DNA from: Nocardiopsis alkaliphila YIM 80379
GTDB taxonomy: Bacteria > Actinomycetota > Actinomycetes > Streptosporangiales > Streptosporangiaceae
Length of the DNA: 49,888 nucleotides
Assembly (NCBI RefSeq): GCF_000341005.1
Contig: NZ_ANBD01000111.1
Location: 1-49,888 of the forward strand
Reading direction: 5' to 3'
Below are positions 18,648-27,400 of the stretch, in pieces; positions within the stretch are counted from its first letter, which is position 1, and the number at the start of each line of letters is the position of its first letter. The position numbers and the translations under genes are program-made. The notes beneath the pieces were generated by a model. It saw only the letters and a list, made by a program, of their open reading frames with translations. It did not search any database and was not told the origin of the DNA.

Positions 18648-19556
18648 TCAGCACAGGTAGGGCAGCAACTTCCGGACGGTGTGGGCCGCGTTGTGGGCGG
18701 CAAGGTCATGGCTGTCGTCGTTCTTTTCCTGGTCGGCGTTGTCGGAGATGCCACGCACCACGACCCAGCCCGGGTTTCCTTCACCGCGTACCGAGTTCTC
18801 CTGCCAGAACTGGCTGAGTCCACCGGACTCCATGTCCACGGCCAGGATCTTGTCGTTGTAGTACGACAGGAATTCACGGATCTCGCCGTCAGGGGTGGCG
18901 ATGACAGCCTCGCCGGAGCCGATGAGCCCAGGGAACACTTCAAAGGTCCGTTTTCTATGGCCCTCGGCCTGTCCCCGGATCATCGCCGGTTCCCCGTGGT
19001 CGGTGAAGAAGGCGTTCACCGAGTGGATCACCCGTGCTGGTGCTTGGCGCTCCTCTCCTCTGCGCTGAATTTCGCCCCCCACCTTGATCTTGCGCGCTTC
19101 GTAGTAGACGACTCGGGTGGAGACGATGACGTTGCCGATCCTGGCGTATTCGGGGTGAAGACCACCTCCTATCCCGACCAGGATCCACAGGCGCGGGTCG
19201 AAGTGGTGACGCAGGTGGTCCAGAGCGGACATCACCGAGCGTTGGCCAGGGCTGTGGGTCTGTGTGGCGGCCACGGTGACGGTGCCGCTCTCGGTCACAA
19301 CCTCCCCGGTGGCGAAGAACAGACCGTCGGGGTGCTTGTCGGTGACCAGTCCGAGTTGTTCGATGACGGCATGCATCTCCTTGGACAGGATCGTGACGAC
19401 GCCGACATCGCAGCGCTGCTTCTCTACGGCTCCGGGAGCAGGCACCGATGAAGGGCCCGGGACCGGGGCCGTGGTGCTGATGGACTGGGCGCCGTGCCCG
19501 ATGGCGCTGTTGCTGATCTGCGTGTTCTCACCTAGGTGGAAGTTTCCGTGTGTCAC
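18648..19556 (-). CDS. nucleoside phosphorylase/nucleosidase-fold enzyme (PNP_UDP superfamily)
   Basis: A 302-residue protein. Residues 1-25 carry a short motif (G-NT-I--SA-GHGA) also found at the end of the preceding gene product. The rest is the MTA/SAH nucleosidase-like fold: VGIGGGLHPEYARIGNVIVS, the ribose-binding DMESGG and the catalytic-loop RGISDNAD. The Glu and Asp expected for N-glycosidic cleavage are present. Such enzymes linked to signalling modules are proposed conflict-system effectors acting on nucleotides or NAD-related molecules. The GTG start at 19556 overlaps the upstream stop (GTGA), so the two proteins are made together. Confidence 0.82.
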   Translation of the reverse strand: MTHGNFHLGENTQISNSAIGHGAQSISTTAPVPGPSSVPAPGAVEKQRCDVGVVTILSKEMHAVIEQLGLVTDKHPDGLFFATGEVVTESGTVTVAATQTHSPGQRSVMSALDHLRHHFDPRLWILVGIGGGLHPEYARIGNVIVSTRVVYYEARKIKVGGEIQRRGEERQAPARVIHSVNAFFTDHGEPAMIRGQAEGHRKRTFEVFPGLIGSGEAVIATPDGEIREFLSYYNDKILAVDMESGGLSQFWQENSVRGEGNPGWVVVRGISDNADQEKNDDSHDLAAHNAAHTVRKLLPYLC

Positions 19557-21289
19557 TGGTGTCCTCCATGGTCAGAGGGAGCGGAGACGCCTTTGTTGTG
19601 GTCTGCGCTGGTGTTGGTTGAATACGCGCCGTGCCCCACGGCGCTGCCCAAGATGGTGGTGTTGCTGCCGATGTTGAAACTGTTCTGTACCAACTTCTTC
19701 GCGCGTTTGTCGAACTCGGAATTGTCGACGTTGTTCTCATGCAGGAAGTCGCTTATCGCACCGAGCATGCGCTCTTCTACGGTCTTTACGTGGCTGAGGA
19801 CCTGAGCCTGATCGAACTGGACCTGTCGCCATTCCTGAGCATGTTCTTCTCGGGCACTGACCTTGCTGCCGATCTCGATGTTCCTTCTGGGGCGTAGAGT
19901 TCGGTCCGAACCCAGGAGAAGAGATTTGGTCAGGTAATAGGGGTAGAGGGGGAGTCGTAGGCAGTCGGATATTTCCTGGGGGAGACGGAGAAGCGCTTGC
20001 GCCCCTGCGGCCAGAACTGCCCTCTTCCCGTTCTGTCCGTACTCCTTGACGCGTTGGAACTCACGTGGGTTACGGGTAAGGGCACAGGCGACGCAGAAGA
20101 GGGTGAGTGTGCGCCCTTGGAGTTTGACGTGCAAGAACACGGTGGTGACGAGTTCAGAGCCGTGGCTGGGTACGCTCACTTCGATGAAGTGCAGCGCGCT
20201 GTCGTCCTCCCCGTTGATGAGTGCGCGCATACGATCCGGTTCGATTCCGGCAGGGCTGAGTAGGGTCCTATCCTTCGATAGGTCGCTTTCCGCCGCGTAG
20301 ACACGGTTTCTAACCTCAACGGGGAGTCGTACGTTCGGTTCGTCTGTTCGGAGTTCGTTGACCTTTTGGTGAAGTCGCTCCACCAGCTCGTGGGCGCGAA
20401 ACGGAGGGATGGCGTGCTCTCGTTTGTGTAGTGGTTCATTCTCATTCTCCGTCGGACGCAGCAACTGCACGTTCATGGGCGGATCCCATTGGTATACCGC
20501 CTCTCCTGCTCCGATGAACGGTGACTCTTCACCGAACAAGGGAAACGAGGCGAGCTCGTCTGTCGGCTCGCTGCTGTGCTGTGGCCGCCGGTAGACGACA
20601 CAGTCGTGATATTGCTGTTCGTCGATTTTTTGCTCGCGGCGGGAGAGCTTGTGAGGCCGTAGTCGAGACGCCTTCTGAATGTGGTTGACACATAGTTGGC
20701 GCACGGTGGCGCTGAGGAACGTGATGGCTGCTATCACGCCCAACAGGTACAGGCCGAGTTGCCCTTGGGATGGGGAAGCGCCGATAAAGAGGAGCATGAA
20801 TGCCATGGCGGCGAGGGCGCACACTCCGGTGTGCTTGAGCTGTCTGGTCTCTTTCTTCCAGCGCCACCCCTCCAGGGAGAAACGGCGTTTCACCTTACGT
20901 TTGCGATTTCTGAGCGGAGGTTCGTTCTCGTTGGCGATCTTTGTCGAGAGGTGCAGTGCGTGCCGGAGGAGTACGAGAAGAACGAGGCCGCAGGCGACCA
21001 CGGCTGATGTTGCGCTGAGTCCCCATATCAGCGGGGTGAGTAAGGCAAAGACGATGGCGATCCGGGGAACGGCTCCCAAGTGAGTGGCTCGCCAGGCGTG
21101 ATGCATGACGGGGACGAGGTCGAAGCCATAGGAGGGCGCCACTCGCTGAAAGGACGCGGTGGCGATTTCCCCGATGACCATGTCACGGAACTTCTCGTCG
21201 GCGTAGACGCCCGCGCACAGGTGGCGCGTGGCGTCGCTCGGGGGTCGCGGAGGGCTTTTCTGACGTGGAGCTGCATGGAGGGTGCTCAT
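19553..21289 (-). CDS. large four-TM conflict-system membrane protein
   Basis: A 578-residue protein from ATG 21289 (AAGGGA upstream). Residues 22-68 form a conserved soluble cap (RHLCAGVYADEKF, then VAPSYGFDLVPV). Two hairpins of membrane helices follow (about 74-109 and 153-196), separated by a Lys/Arg-rich loop, then a 380-residue cytoplasmic tail. The extreme C-terminus (G-NT-I--SA-GHGA-S, about 545-560) is repeated at the N-terminus of the nucleosidase made next, which suggests physical pairing. The G+C content is lower than in most neighbours. No enzyme motif is visible; it probably senses or tethers. I recognise it as a recurring actinomycete family without a name. Confidence 0.65.
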   Translation of the reverse strand: MSTLHAAPRQKSPPRPPSDATRHLCAGVYADEKFRDMVIGEIATASFQRVAPSYGFDLVPVMHHAWRATHLGAVPRIAIVFALLTPLIWGLSATSAVVACGLVLLVLLRHALHLSTKIANENEPPLRNRKRKVKRRFSLEGWRWKKETRQLKHTGVCALAAMAFMLLFIGASPSQGQLGLYLLGVIAAITFLSATVRQLCVNHIQKASRLRPHKLSRREQKIDEQQYHDCVVYRRPQHSSEPTDELASFPLFGEESPFIGAGEAVYQWDPPMNVQLLRPTENENEPLHKREHAIPPFRAHELVERLHQKVNELRTDEPNVRLPVEVRNRVYAAESDLSKDRTLLSPAGIEPDRMRALINGEDDSALHFIEVSVPSHGSELVTTVFLHVKLQGRTLTLFCVACALTRNPREFQRVKEYGQNGKRAVLAAGAQALLRLPQEISDCLRLPLYPYYLTKSLLLGSDRTLRPRRNIEIGSKVSAREEHAQEWRQVQFDQAQVLSHVKTVEERMLGAISDFLHENNVDNSEFDKRAKKLVQNSFNIGSNTTILGSAVGHGAYSTNTSADHNKGVSAPSDHGGHQ

Positions 21290-21311
21290 GCCGTCCCTTG
21301 CGTCGACTGAG

Positions 21312-21365
21312 TTAAGGTCATGGTGACCATAAGAAGGAATCTTGTTTAAGTCAAGTTGACCTTTA
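21312..21365. promoter_or_regulatory. twin NrtR-like operators over the divergent promoter
   Basis: Two palindromes lie between the divergent genes. Site 1 (21312-21332) is TTA-a-GGTCA-tgg-TGACC-a-TAA, centred at 21322. Site 2 (21345-21365) has the core GTCAA-g-TTGAC, centred at 21355. Their centres are 33 bp apart, about three helical turns. For the minus-strand operon a good sigma-70-type promoter coincides with them: -35 TTGACT (21354-21349) inside site 2, a 17-bp spacer, and -10 TATGGT (21331-21326) inside site 1. Binding of the adjacent Nudix-HTH regulator would cover both promoter elements. Confidence 0.7.
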
Positions 21366-21374
21366 GGGGGAGTC

Positions 21375-22088
21375 GTGGGCGATCGTTTGAAGGGGTCCGT
21401 GGGGGTCGAGCTGTCCCTGGTGACCGTGGACCTGGCCATCTTCACCATCAGGAACGACAATCTGATGGTTTTGCTGGTGGAGAGGGGTGCCGAGCCCTTC
21501 CTGGGCCGCTCGGCCCTGCCTGGAGGGAGGGTACGGACGAACGAGACCCTTGACGAAGGAGCCCACAGGGAGTTGTGGGAGGAGACCTCCATTGAAGGTG
21601 CACGACTGCATCTGGAACAACTCGGTGCCTATGGGGACCCGGGGCGCGACCCCCGCGGCCGGGTGGTCACGATCGCTTACCTGGCATTGGGGCCGGACCT
21701 GCCCACTCCGGTGGGCGGCACCGACGCCGCACACGCCTACTGGGCTCCGGTGGCCGGTTTGCTCCGCACACCAGGATCTTTGGCCTTCGACCACGCGCGC
21801 ATCCTCGATGACGCCCTCGAACGGACACGGAGTTCGCTTGAGTACGCCACCGTGGCGACGGCTTTCTGCCCTGAGGTCTTCACACTGAGCGAACTGCGCG
21901 GCGTCTACGAGGCGGTGTGGGGCCATGAGTTGGATCCCAGCAACTTCCGCCGCAAGATCATCAAGACGGAGGGTTTCGTCGAGCCCACGGGAGAACAGCG
22001 CCCCCAGCCCACCGGTCGCCCGGCCGCCCTTTATCGCAAAGGATCGGCGCAACGGCTCAGCCCGCCGTTCCTCCGTTCAGCCTTTTGA
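21375..22088 (+). CDS. NrtR-type Nudix-HTH regulator
   Basis: A 237-residue protein with an N-terminal Nudix domain (about residues 12-140) and a C-terminal winged helix (about 155-225, including TLSELRGVYEAVWG and SNFRRKII), the architecture of NrtR repressors that read ADP-ribose-related metabolites. The Nudix box runs G51-x5-E57-x7-R65-E66-x2-E69-E70, but the usual Gly near its end is Ser72, so it may hydrolyse weakly or only bind. The start is GTG 21375 with AGGGGGAG just upstream. It is divergent from the membrane protein-nucleosidase operon across 85 bp holding two palindromic operators, so it most likely controls that operon and itself. Confidence 0.85.
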   Translation: MGDRLKGSVGVELSLVTVDLAIFTIRNDNLMVLLVERGAEPFLGRSALPGGRVRTNETLDEGAHRELWEETSIEGARLHLEQLGAYGDPGRDPRGRVVTIAYLALGPDLPTPVGGTDAAHAYWAPVAGLLRTPGSLAFDHARILDDALERTRSSLEYATVATAFCPEVFTLSELRGVYEAVWGHELDPSNFRRKIIKTEGFVEPTGEQRPQPTGRPAALYRKGSAQRLSPPFLRSAF

Positions 22089-22102
22089 GGCGAACCGACC
22101 AT

Positions 22103-22197
22103 GGCCTGCAGGGACAGGCCGCGCTCGACGCCACGACTGGAAACGTCTGCTGATGTGCCTTCTCCGGTGTCGTCCTCGATAATGACATCGGAGAAGG
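22103..22197. terminator. bidirectional terminator between convergent genes
   Basis: Two hairpins lie between the converging Nudix regulator and N6 methylase genes. The first is GGCCTG (22103-22108) against CAGGCC (22115-22120). The second is much stronger: 14 bp from 22158-22171 pairs with 22184-22197, with CCTTCTCCG against CGGAGAAGG and TGTC against GACA, and one G-T wobble. Its position suits termination in both directions. Confidence 0.65.
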
Positions 22198-22229
22198 GGG
22201 CCCAGACAGCTTTGAGCGGTTTTCAAACG

Positions 22230-23879
22230 TCAGCGTCTTTGGGTATCTCCTCCCGGCACCAACACCCCCGAGGTCAACCCTTCCCGGGTCAACGCCGCCG
22301 CCTGCTCCGCCAGCACCGCCAACTCCCGCGCCCGCTCCTCGAACTCGGCCACCGCCCGAAACGCCGCCCCGTAACGCCGCTGCTCCTCGGCTTCCAGCTT
22401 CGGCACCCGCGCCGCCCGCGCGTCCGTTCGGTACGTCCCACTCGCACTGGTGGACCGCCGGGTGTTCGAGGCCGCGGTGAGGAAACCGGCCAGGAAGTCA
22501 CTGTCCAACCGCTCGTCCACCGCGCGCGGGCGCTCCCCTTCCAGCCGCACCAACCCCGCGTCCACCAGGTCCCCGATCCGAACCCGCTGCTCGGGCCAGG
22601 TCACCGGGCCCTCGTCCACCAGCGGCAACGCCTCCGCCAGCTCCCCGAGCACCCGCTCCAGCTCGGCCCGCGCCCGCGCCAGCGCCTGCGGCAACTCCTC
22701 CAGGTCCGGGGCCAGGTACCGCCCCGGTGACAGGTCCACCTCCTCACCGAGCAGCTCGATCAGCTCCACCTCGGCCCCGGGACGCTCCGGCCGTTGCCAT
22801 TCCCCGTCCGGGTCCATCCCGCTCAGGTCCCACATCCGCACCGTCGTGGCCGCGTCGCCCGGCCCCGCCGGTCTCCGCAGCACCCACAGGTGGACCGGCT
22901 GGGCGTGCGAGGAGGCCAACCCGGCAGGCAACGCGAACACGTCGGTCAGCAGCCCCCGGCGCACCAGTTCGGCGCGAATGCGCCGCCCGGTCCTTCGGTA
23001 GGCGCACGAGGTGGACAGCACCACCACCGCCCGCCCACCCGGCGCCGTGTGCGCGTAGGCGTGCTGCAACCAGGCCAGTTCCCCCTCCGCCTTGGGCGGT
23101 AGCGCCAACTCCCACCGGGGATCCATCAACAGCTCCTCGCGCCCCCAGTCGGTGGTGGCCGGCGGTGGGTCGCACACCACCAGCTCGGCGCGCTCCTCGG
23201 CCCACCGGTTTTGACGCAACGAGTCCCCGCTCGCGAACTCGGCGTCGAGCCCTTCGAGCCGGGCCCGAGCGGCCGCCAGTCGCACCGCGTCGACGTCGGT
23301 GTCCTGCCCCCGACGTCGTGCGTCCTTGGCCCCCAGCGCCAACAGCAGCGCTCCGGTTCCACACGCCGGATCGAACACACTGGCGGCCCCGGTATCGGTC
23401 AAAGCCGTCACCGCTCGAATCAGTCGGCTGGTGGAGGTGGTGATGGCCCCCGCGCGTTCGCTGGAGTCGAGGAAGCGCTCCGCCAACGCTCGCGCGACCA
23501 GGGCCGGGGAGGTCTGGGCGGCCAACGCATCGGCCTGTTCGATGGCGGCCGCGCTCAAGGAGCCCGGGCCGTTCCCTTCCAGGTATTCGGCCAGGTCGGC
23601 CAGCCCGGTCAGCATGCTGCTCGGGTACTCACCGCGCAGGGTGTTCCACAATCGCACCTCGGGGGTCTCCTGGGCGCCCTTGTTCTGGCTCTCCAACCAG
23701 GCCCGCACCGCTCCCAAGGGGAAGAGCGGGCTGGATGAGGTGCCGCCGCTGGGTGCGGGGAAGTCCTCGTGCCTGCGGCGCCAGTTGGACACGGCGGCGC
23801 GGGTGACCCCGGCCAGGCGGGCGATGTCGGCCGCGGTGATCTGCTGCTCGTCGGTATTGACCTGGGCGCGGGGATTCAT
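22230..23879 (-). CDS. N6-adenine DNA methylase with N-terminal HTH
   Basis: A 549-residue protein from ATG 23879. Residues 15-60 form a MerR/XRE-like helix-turn-helix (ITAADIARLAGVTRAAVSNW). The HsdM-like methylase domain has motif I FDPACGTG (169-176) and, where NPP(Y/F) is usual, CDPPPATTDW with Asp237. A C-terminal region (about 410-549) resembles a specificity or coiled-coil segment with ERARELAVLAEQ. It should bind DNA and SAM; the N-to-D change leaves adenine methylation uncertain, though DPPY is accepted in other methylases. It is divergent from the kinase-helicase gene, with 522 bp between them, and may form one modification-defence locus with it and the downstream methylase. Confidence 0.8.
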   Translation of the reverse strand: MNPRAQVNTDEQQITAADIARLAGVTRAAVSNWRRRHEDFPAPSGGTSSSPLFPLGAVRAWLESQNKGAQETPEVRLWNTLRGEYPSSMLTGLADLAEYLEGNGPGSLSAAAIEQADALAAQTSPALVARALAERFLDSSERAGAITTSTSRLIRAVTALTDTGAASVFDPACGTGALLLALGAKDARRRGQDTDVDAVRLAAARARLEGLDAEFASGDSLRQNRWAEERAELVVCDPPPATTDWGREELLMDPRWELALPPKAEGELAWLQHAYAHTAPGGRAVVVLSTSCAYRRTGRRIRAELVRRGLLTDVFALPAGLASSHAQPVHLWVLRRPAGPGDAATTVRMWDLSGMDPDGEWQRPERPGAEVELIELLGEEVDLSPGRYLAPDLEELPQALARARAELERVLGELAEALPLVDEGPVTWPEQRVRIGDLVDAGLVRLEGERPRAVDERLDSDFLAGFLTAASNTRRSTSASGTYRTDARAARVPKLEAEEQRRYGAAFRAVAEFEERARELAVLAEQAAALTREGLTSGVLVPGGDTQRR

Positions 23880-24401
23880 GGAGGTCACAGTACACGGGCG
23901 GGGGTGAGGTGCCCAGATGCCTCCCGTTGGCCGCGCTAACACTCGGTGAGCATGAAAGCGATCCCGCCCTCGAACACCCTGCCCGCGATCCCCGACGGCC
24001 CTGGGTCGCCCCGAGGGCCCGGCGCAGAACTTACCGGGGCGCGGGTCCGCGCTGCGGTTCTGGGCACGCTCCACATCACGAATCGGTGGGCATTGCCATC
24101 TATCACTGTGCCCGGTGCGTCTCTAGGAGTAGAGAGGGACGTGAAGGCCCTTCCGCCTCGGCCCCTGACGAGAGTCTCCGATGTGAAGTTCTCGACGTTC
24201 ACGGGTTGTGGGAACGCGATTCGCTATGTATGTTTGCGATGTAAACAGTGCACATGGTGAAGTGTGAAGGTTCCCGTGTATGCGGCGCGACCGTGCCGGC
24301 CACCCCCAAGAGAACGGGGGAGGGGCGCCTTCCCAGGGCGCACCCGACAGAGGGCACGAACATGGGCGCACACGCGGTTCGGGGAGTGTGAGGGCATAGT
24401 C
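23880..24401. other. 522-bp divergent intergenic region
   Basis: No supported gene. It separates the two divergent DNA-processing genes and must hold both promoters. Visible elements are an imperfect palindrome at 24231-24247 (separate entry) and a CCCCC/GGGGG hairpin at about 24305-24323 in the leader of the kinase-helicase gene. Confidence 0.45.
24231..24247. promoter_or_regulatory. candidate operator TGTTTGC-GAT-GTAAACA
   Basis: Seven-base half sites TGTTTGC and GTAAACA flank GAT, with a single mismatch from perfect symmetry, in a locally A+T-rich stretch 155 bp upstream of the kinase-helicase start. The regulator is unknown. Confidence 0.45.
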
Positions 24402-27400
24402 ATGCAACGGCAGATCGTGGCGGATCGGTTCCGTCTCAAGGGGATCATCGACCGCGGCAACATGGGCGAGGTCCACCGAGCCGAGGACACCCGTCCCGCC
24501 CCGGGGCCCGACCCCACCGGCGACGCCTCCACCACCGAGGTCGCCCTCAAACTCATCCTGCGCCGCCGCTCCGGCGCCCCCGTCGACCCCGAGGACAAGT
24601 CGGTCAAGCGCTTCCTGCGCGAAGTCAAGATCATGGAGTCCCTCACCCACCCGCGTATCCCCGCCGTGATCGACGGCGGCGTCGACACCACCGACGGCGA
24701 TCACCTGCCCTACCTGGCCATGGAGCTCCTCGACGGCCACACCCTGCGCGACCTCACCGACGATCGCCCCCAACTGCCCGTCCCCTGGGTCGCGGCCATC
24801 GGTGCCCAGATCGCCGACGCCCTCTACACCGCCCACGCCGAAGGCGTCATCCACCGCGACCTCAAGCCCGCCAACGTCATGATCACCCGTGGGGGCCTGG
24901 TCAAGGTCTTGGACTTCGGCATGGGCCTGATCGTCGACGACCCGAACCTCACCAAGCTCACCAGCACCGACACCACCGTCGGCACCGCCCGCTACATGGC
25001 CCCCGAACAGTTCGAGGGCGCCAAGGTCACCCGCGCCGCCGATCTCTACGCCCTGGGGTGCGTCCTCTACGAACTCCTCACCGGGGCCCCGCCCTTCGAC
25101 GGCGTCACCAACTTCGACCTCGGCTACAAGCACAACAACCACGAAGTCCCGCCCCTGGGTTTGTTGCGCGCCGACATCCCCGCCGCGCTCAACCGCCTCA
25201 TCGAGCAACTGTTGAAGAAGAAGCCCCAGGACCGCCCCGCCAACGCCGCCGAGGTCCGCCAGGCCCTGCTGTCCCTGGTCACCGACGAGGGCGAGGTCGA
25301 CGGCTGGGCCGACTTCGACCCTCGCGCGCACCTGCCCGTGATCGAACCGGCGTCCCTGCTGGAGGACACCGCCGGAAGCCGCACCCACGGCGCACCCCTG
25401 GGCGTGATGGACGTGTTCTCCCTCCACGACCAGCTCATCTCCGAATACCGCGCCTTCACCGAGGGGGGCGTGGTCATTCGCGACGAACGTATCGCCGAAC
25501 ACCTGCGCGGCGACCTGGACGACAAGTCCCAGTGGCCCGACCCCTGGTTGTCCCTCAACCCCTTCTTCGATTCCGGCGGCACCGTCTCCGAACTCATCAG
25601 CGAAGGCCTGCTGCATCCCGAGACCGCCCGCGTCTTCCAGGCCGGCAAGAAGGAGGGCAGCACCGTCTGTGACGGCAAGCCCCTCACCTTCCACCGCCAC
25701 CAGCGCGAGGCCATCGAGGCGGCCCGCACCGGTGAGTCGTACGTGCTCACCACCGGCACCGGCTCCGGCAAGTCGCTGTCCTACATCGTTCCCATCGTCG
25801 ACCGCGTCCTGCGCGAACGCGACCGTGACAAGGCCGAGGGACACAGTCGCAAGGGCGTGCGCGCCATCATCGTCTACCCGATGAACGCCTTGGCCAACAG
25901 CCAGGTCGAGGAGCTGCGCAAGTTCCTGGTCAACGGCTACGGATCGGGCCGCGAACCGGTCACCTTCGCCCGCTACACCGGCCAGGAGAGCGACGAAAAG
26001 CGTCAGGAGATCCGCGACGACCCGCCGGACATCCTGCTCACCAACTACGTGATGCTCGAACTCATGCTCACCCGCCCGGTCGAGCGCCTGGCCCTGATCA
26101 AGATGGCCGGCGGCCTGGAGTTCCTCGTCTTCGATGAGCTGCACACCTACCGGGGCCGTCAGGGCGCCGACGTCGCCATGCTCATCCGCCGCGTCCGCCA
26201 GGCGTGCGACGCCCCGAACGTGCAGTGTGTGGGCACCTCCGCCACCATGTCCTCCGAAGGCACCGCCCAGGACCAGCGCAACACCGTCGCCCGCGTGGCC
26301 ACCAAGATCTTCGGCACCCCCGTGCGCCCGGACAACATCATCACCGAGACCCTGGTGCGCGCCACCGCTGACGGCGAGGTCACCGTCCCGGCCGAGCGCC
26401 TACGCGATCAGGACGCCCCCCGCTCCTACAGCGACCTGTACCGCGACCCCCTGGCCCGCTGGATCGAATCCACCTTCGGGTTGACCACCGACGAGGGCGG
26501 CCGACTCGTCCGGCAACGACCCACCACGGTGGAGGCGGCCGCCAGGGAACTGGCCCGCGACACCGGCGTGCCCCTCCAGCAGTGCGTCCAGGCGATCCGC
26601 CGCACCCTGGAGGCCGGGGCCGAGGCCTTCCACCCCGGCAACCGGCGCCCGCTCTTCGCTTTCCGTCTGCACCAGTTCCTGTCCAAGGGCGACACCGTCC
26701 ACGCCACCCTCGAAGAACCCGAGACCCGTTACCTCACCCGCGACTACCAGCTGGAACGTCCCGACCACGACGGCCACGTCCTGCTGCCACTGGCCTTTTG
26801 CCGCGACTGCGGTCAGGAGTACCTGACCGTCTGGCGGGTGGAGAAACCCACCGGGACCGTTTACCAGGCCCGTCGGGACACCATCGCCGGCTCCGACCAG
26901 GCCGTAGAGGGTTACCTGTTCATCTCCTCCGACCACCCCTGGCCCCAGACCCTGGACGAGGTCCTCAAGGACCAGCGCCTGCCCGAGTCCTGGGTGGAGC
27001 AGGACGAGGACCACCTGCCCACCGTGCGCAAGAACCGCCGGGGCCAGGTGCCACAGCCGGTCACCGTCGACGTCACCGGTGTCGAGGGCCAGGGCGAACT
27101 GAACGCCGCCTTCGTTCCCGCCCCCTTCCGTTTTTGTCTGCACTGCGGGGTCAGCTACGAGACCAAACGCGGCAACAACGACTTCGCCCAACTGGCCAGC
27201 TTGGGCCAGGAGGGCCGCTCCTCGGCCACGTCCCTGGTCTCGGGCACCATCGTGCGCGCCCTCAAGTCGCTGCCCGCCGAAGCCCTGCCCAAGGAGGCCC
27301 GCAAGCTCCTCACCTTCGTCGACAACCGCCAGGACGCCTCGCTCCAGGCCGGACACTTCAACGACTTCGTCCAGGTCACCGAGTTGCGCGGCGGCCTGTA

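Noticed and set aside
24123..26144. 673-codon minus-strand frame opposite the kinase-helicase gene
   Set aside because: Low-complexity Gly/Val/Asp-rich translation antisense to a gene with clear kinase and helicase motifs.
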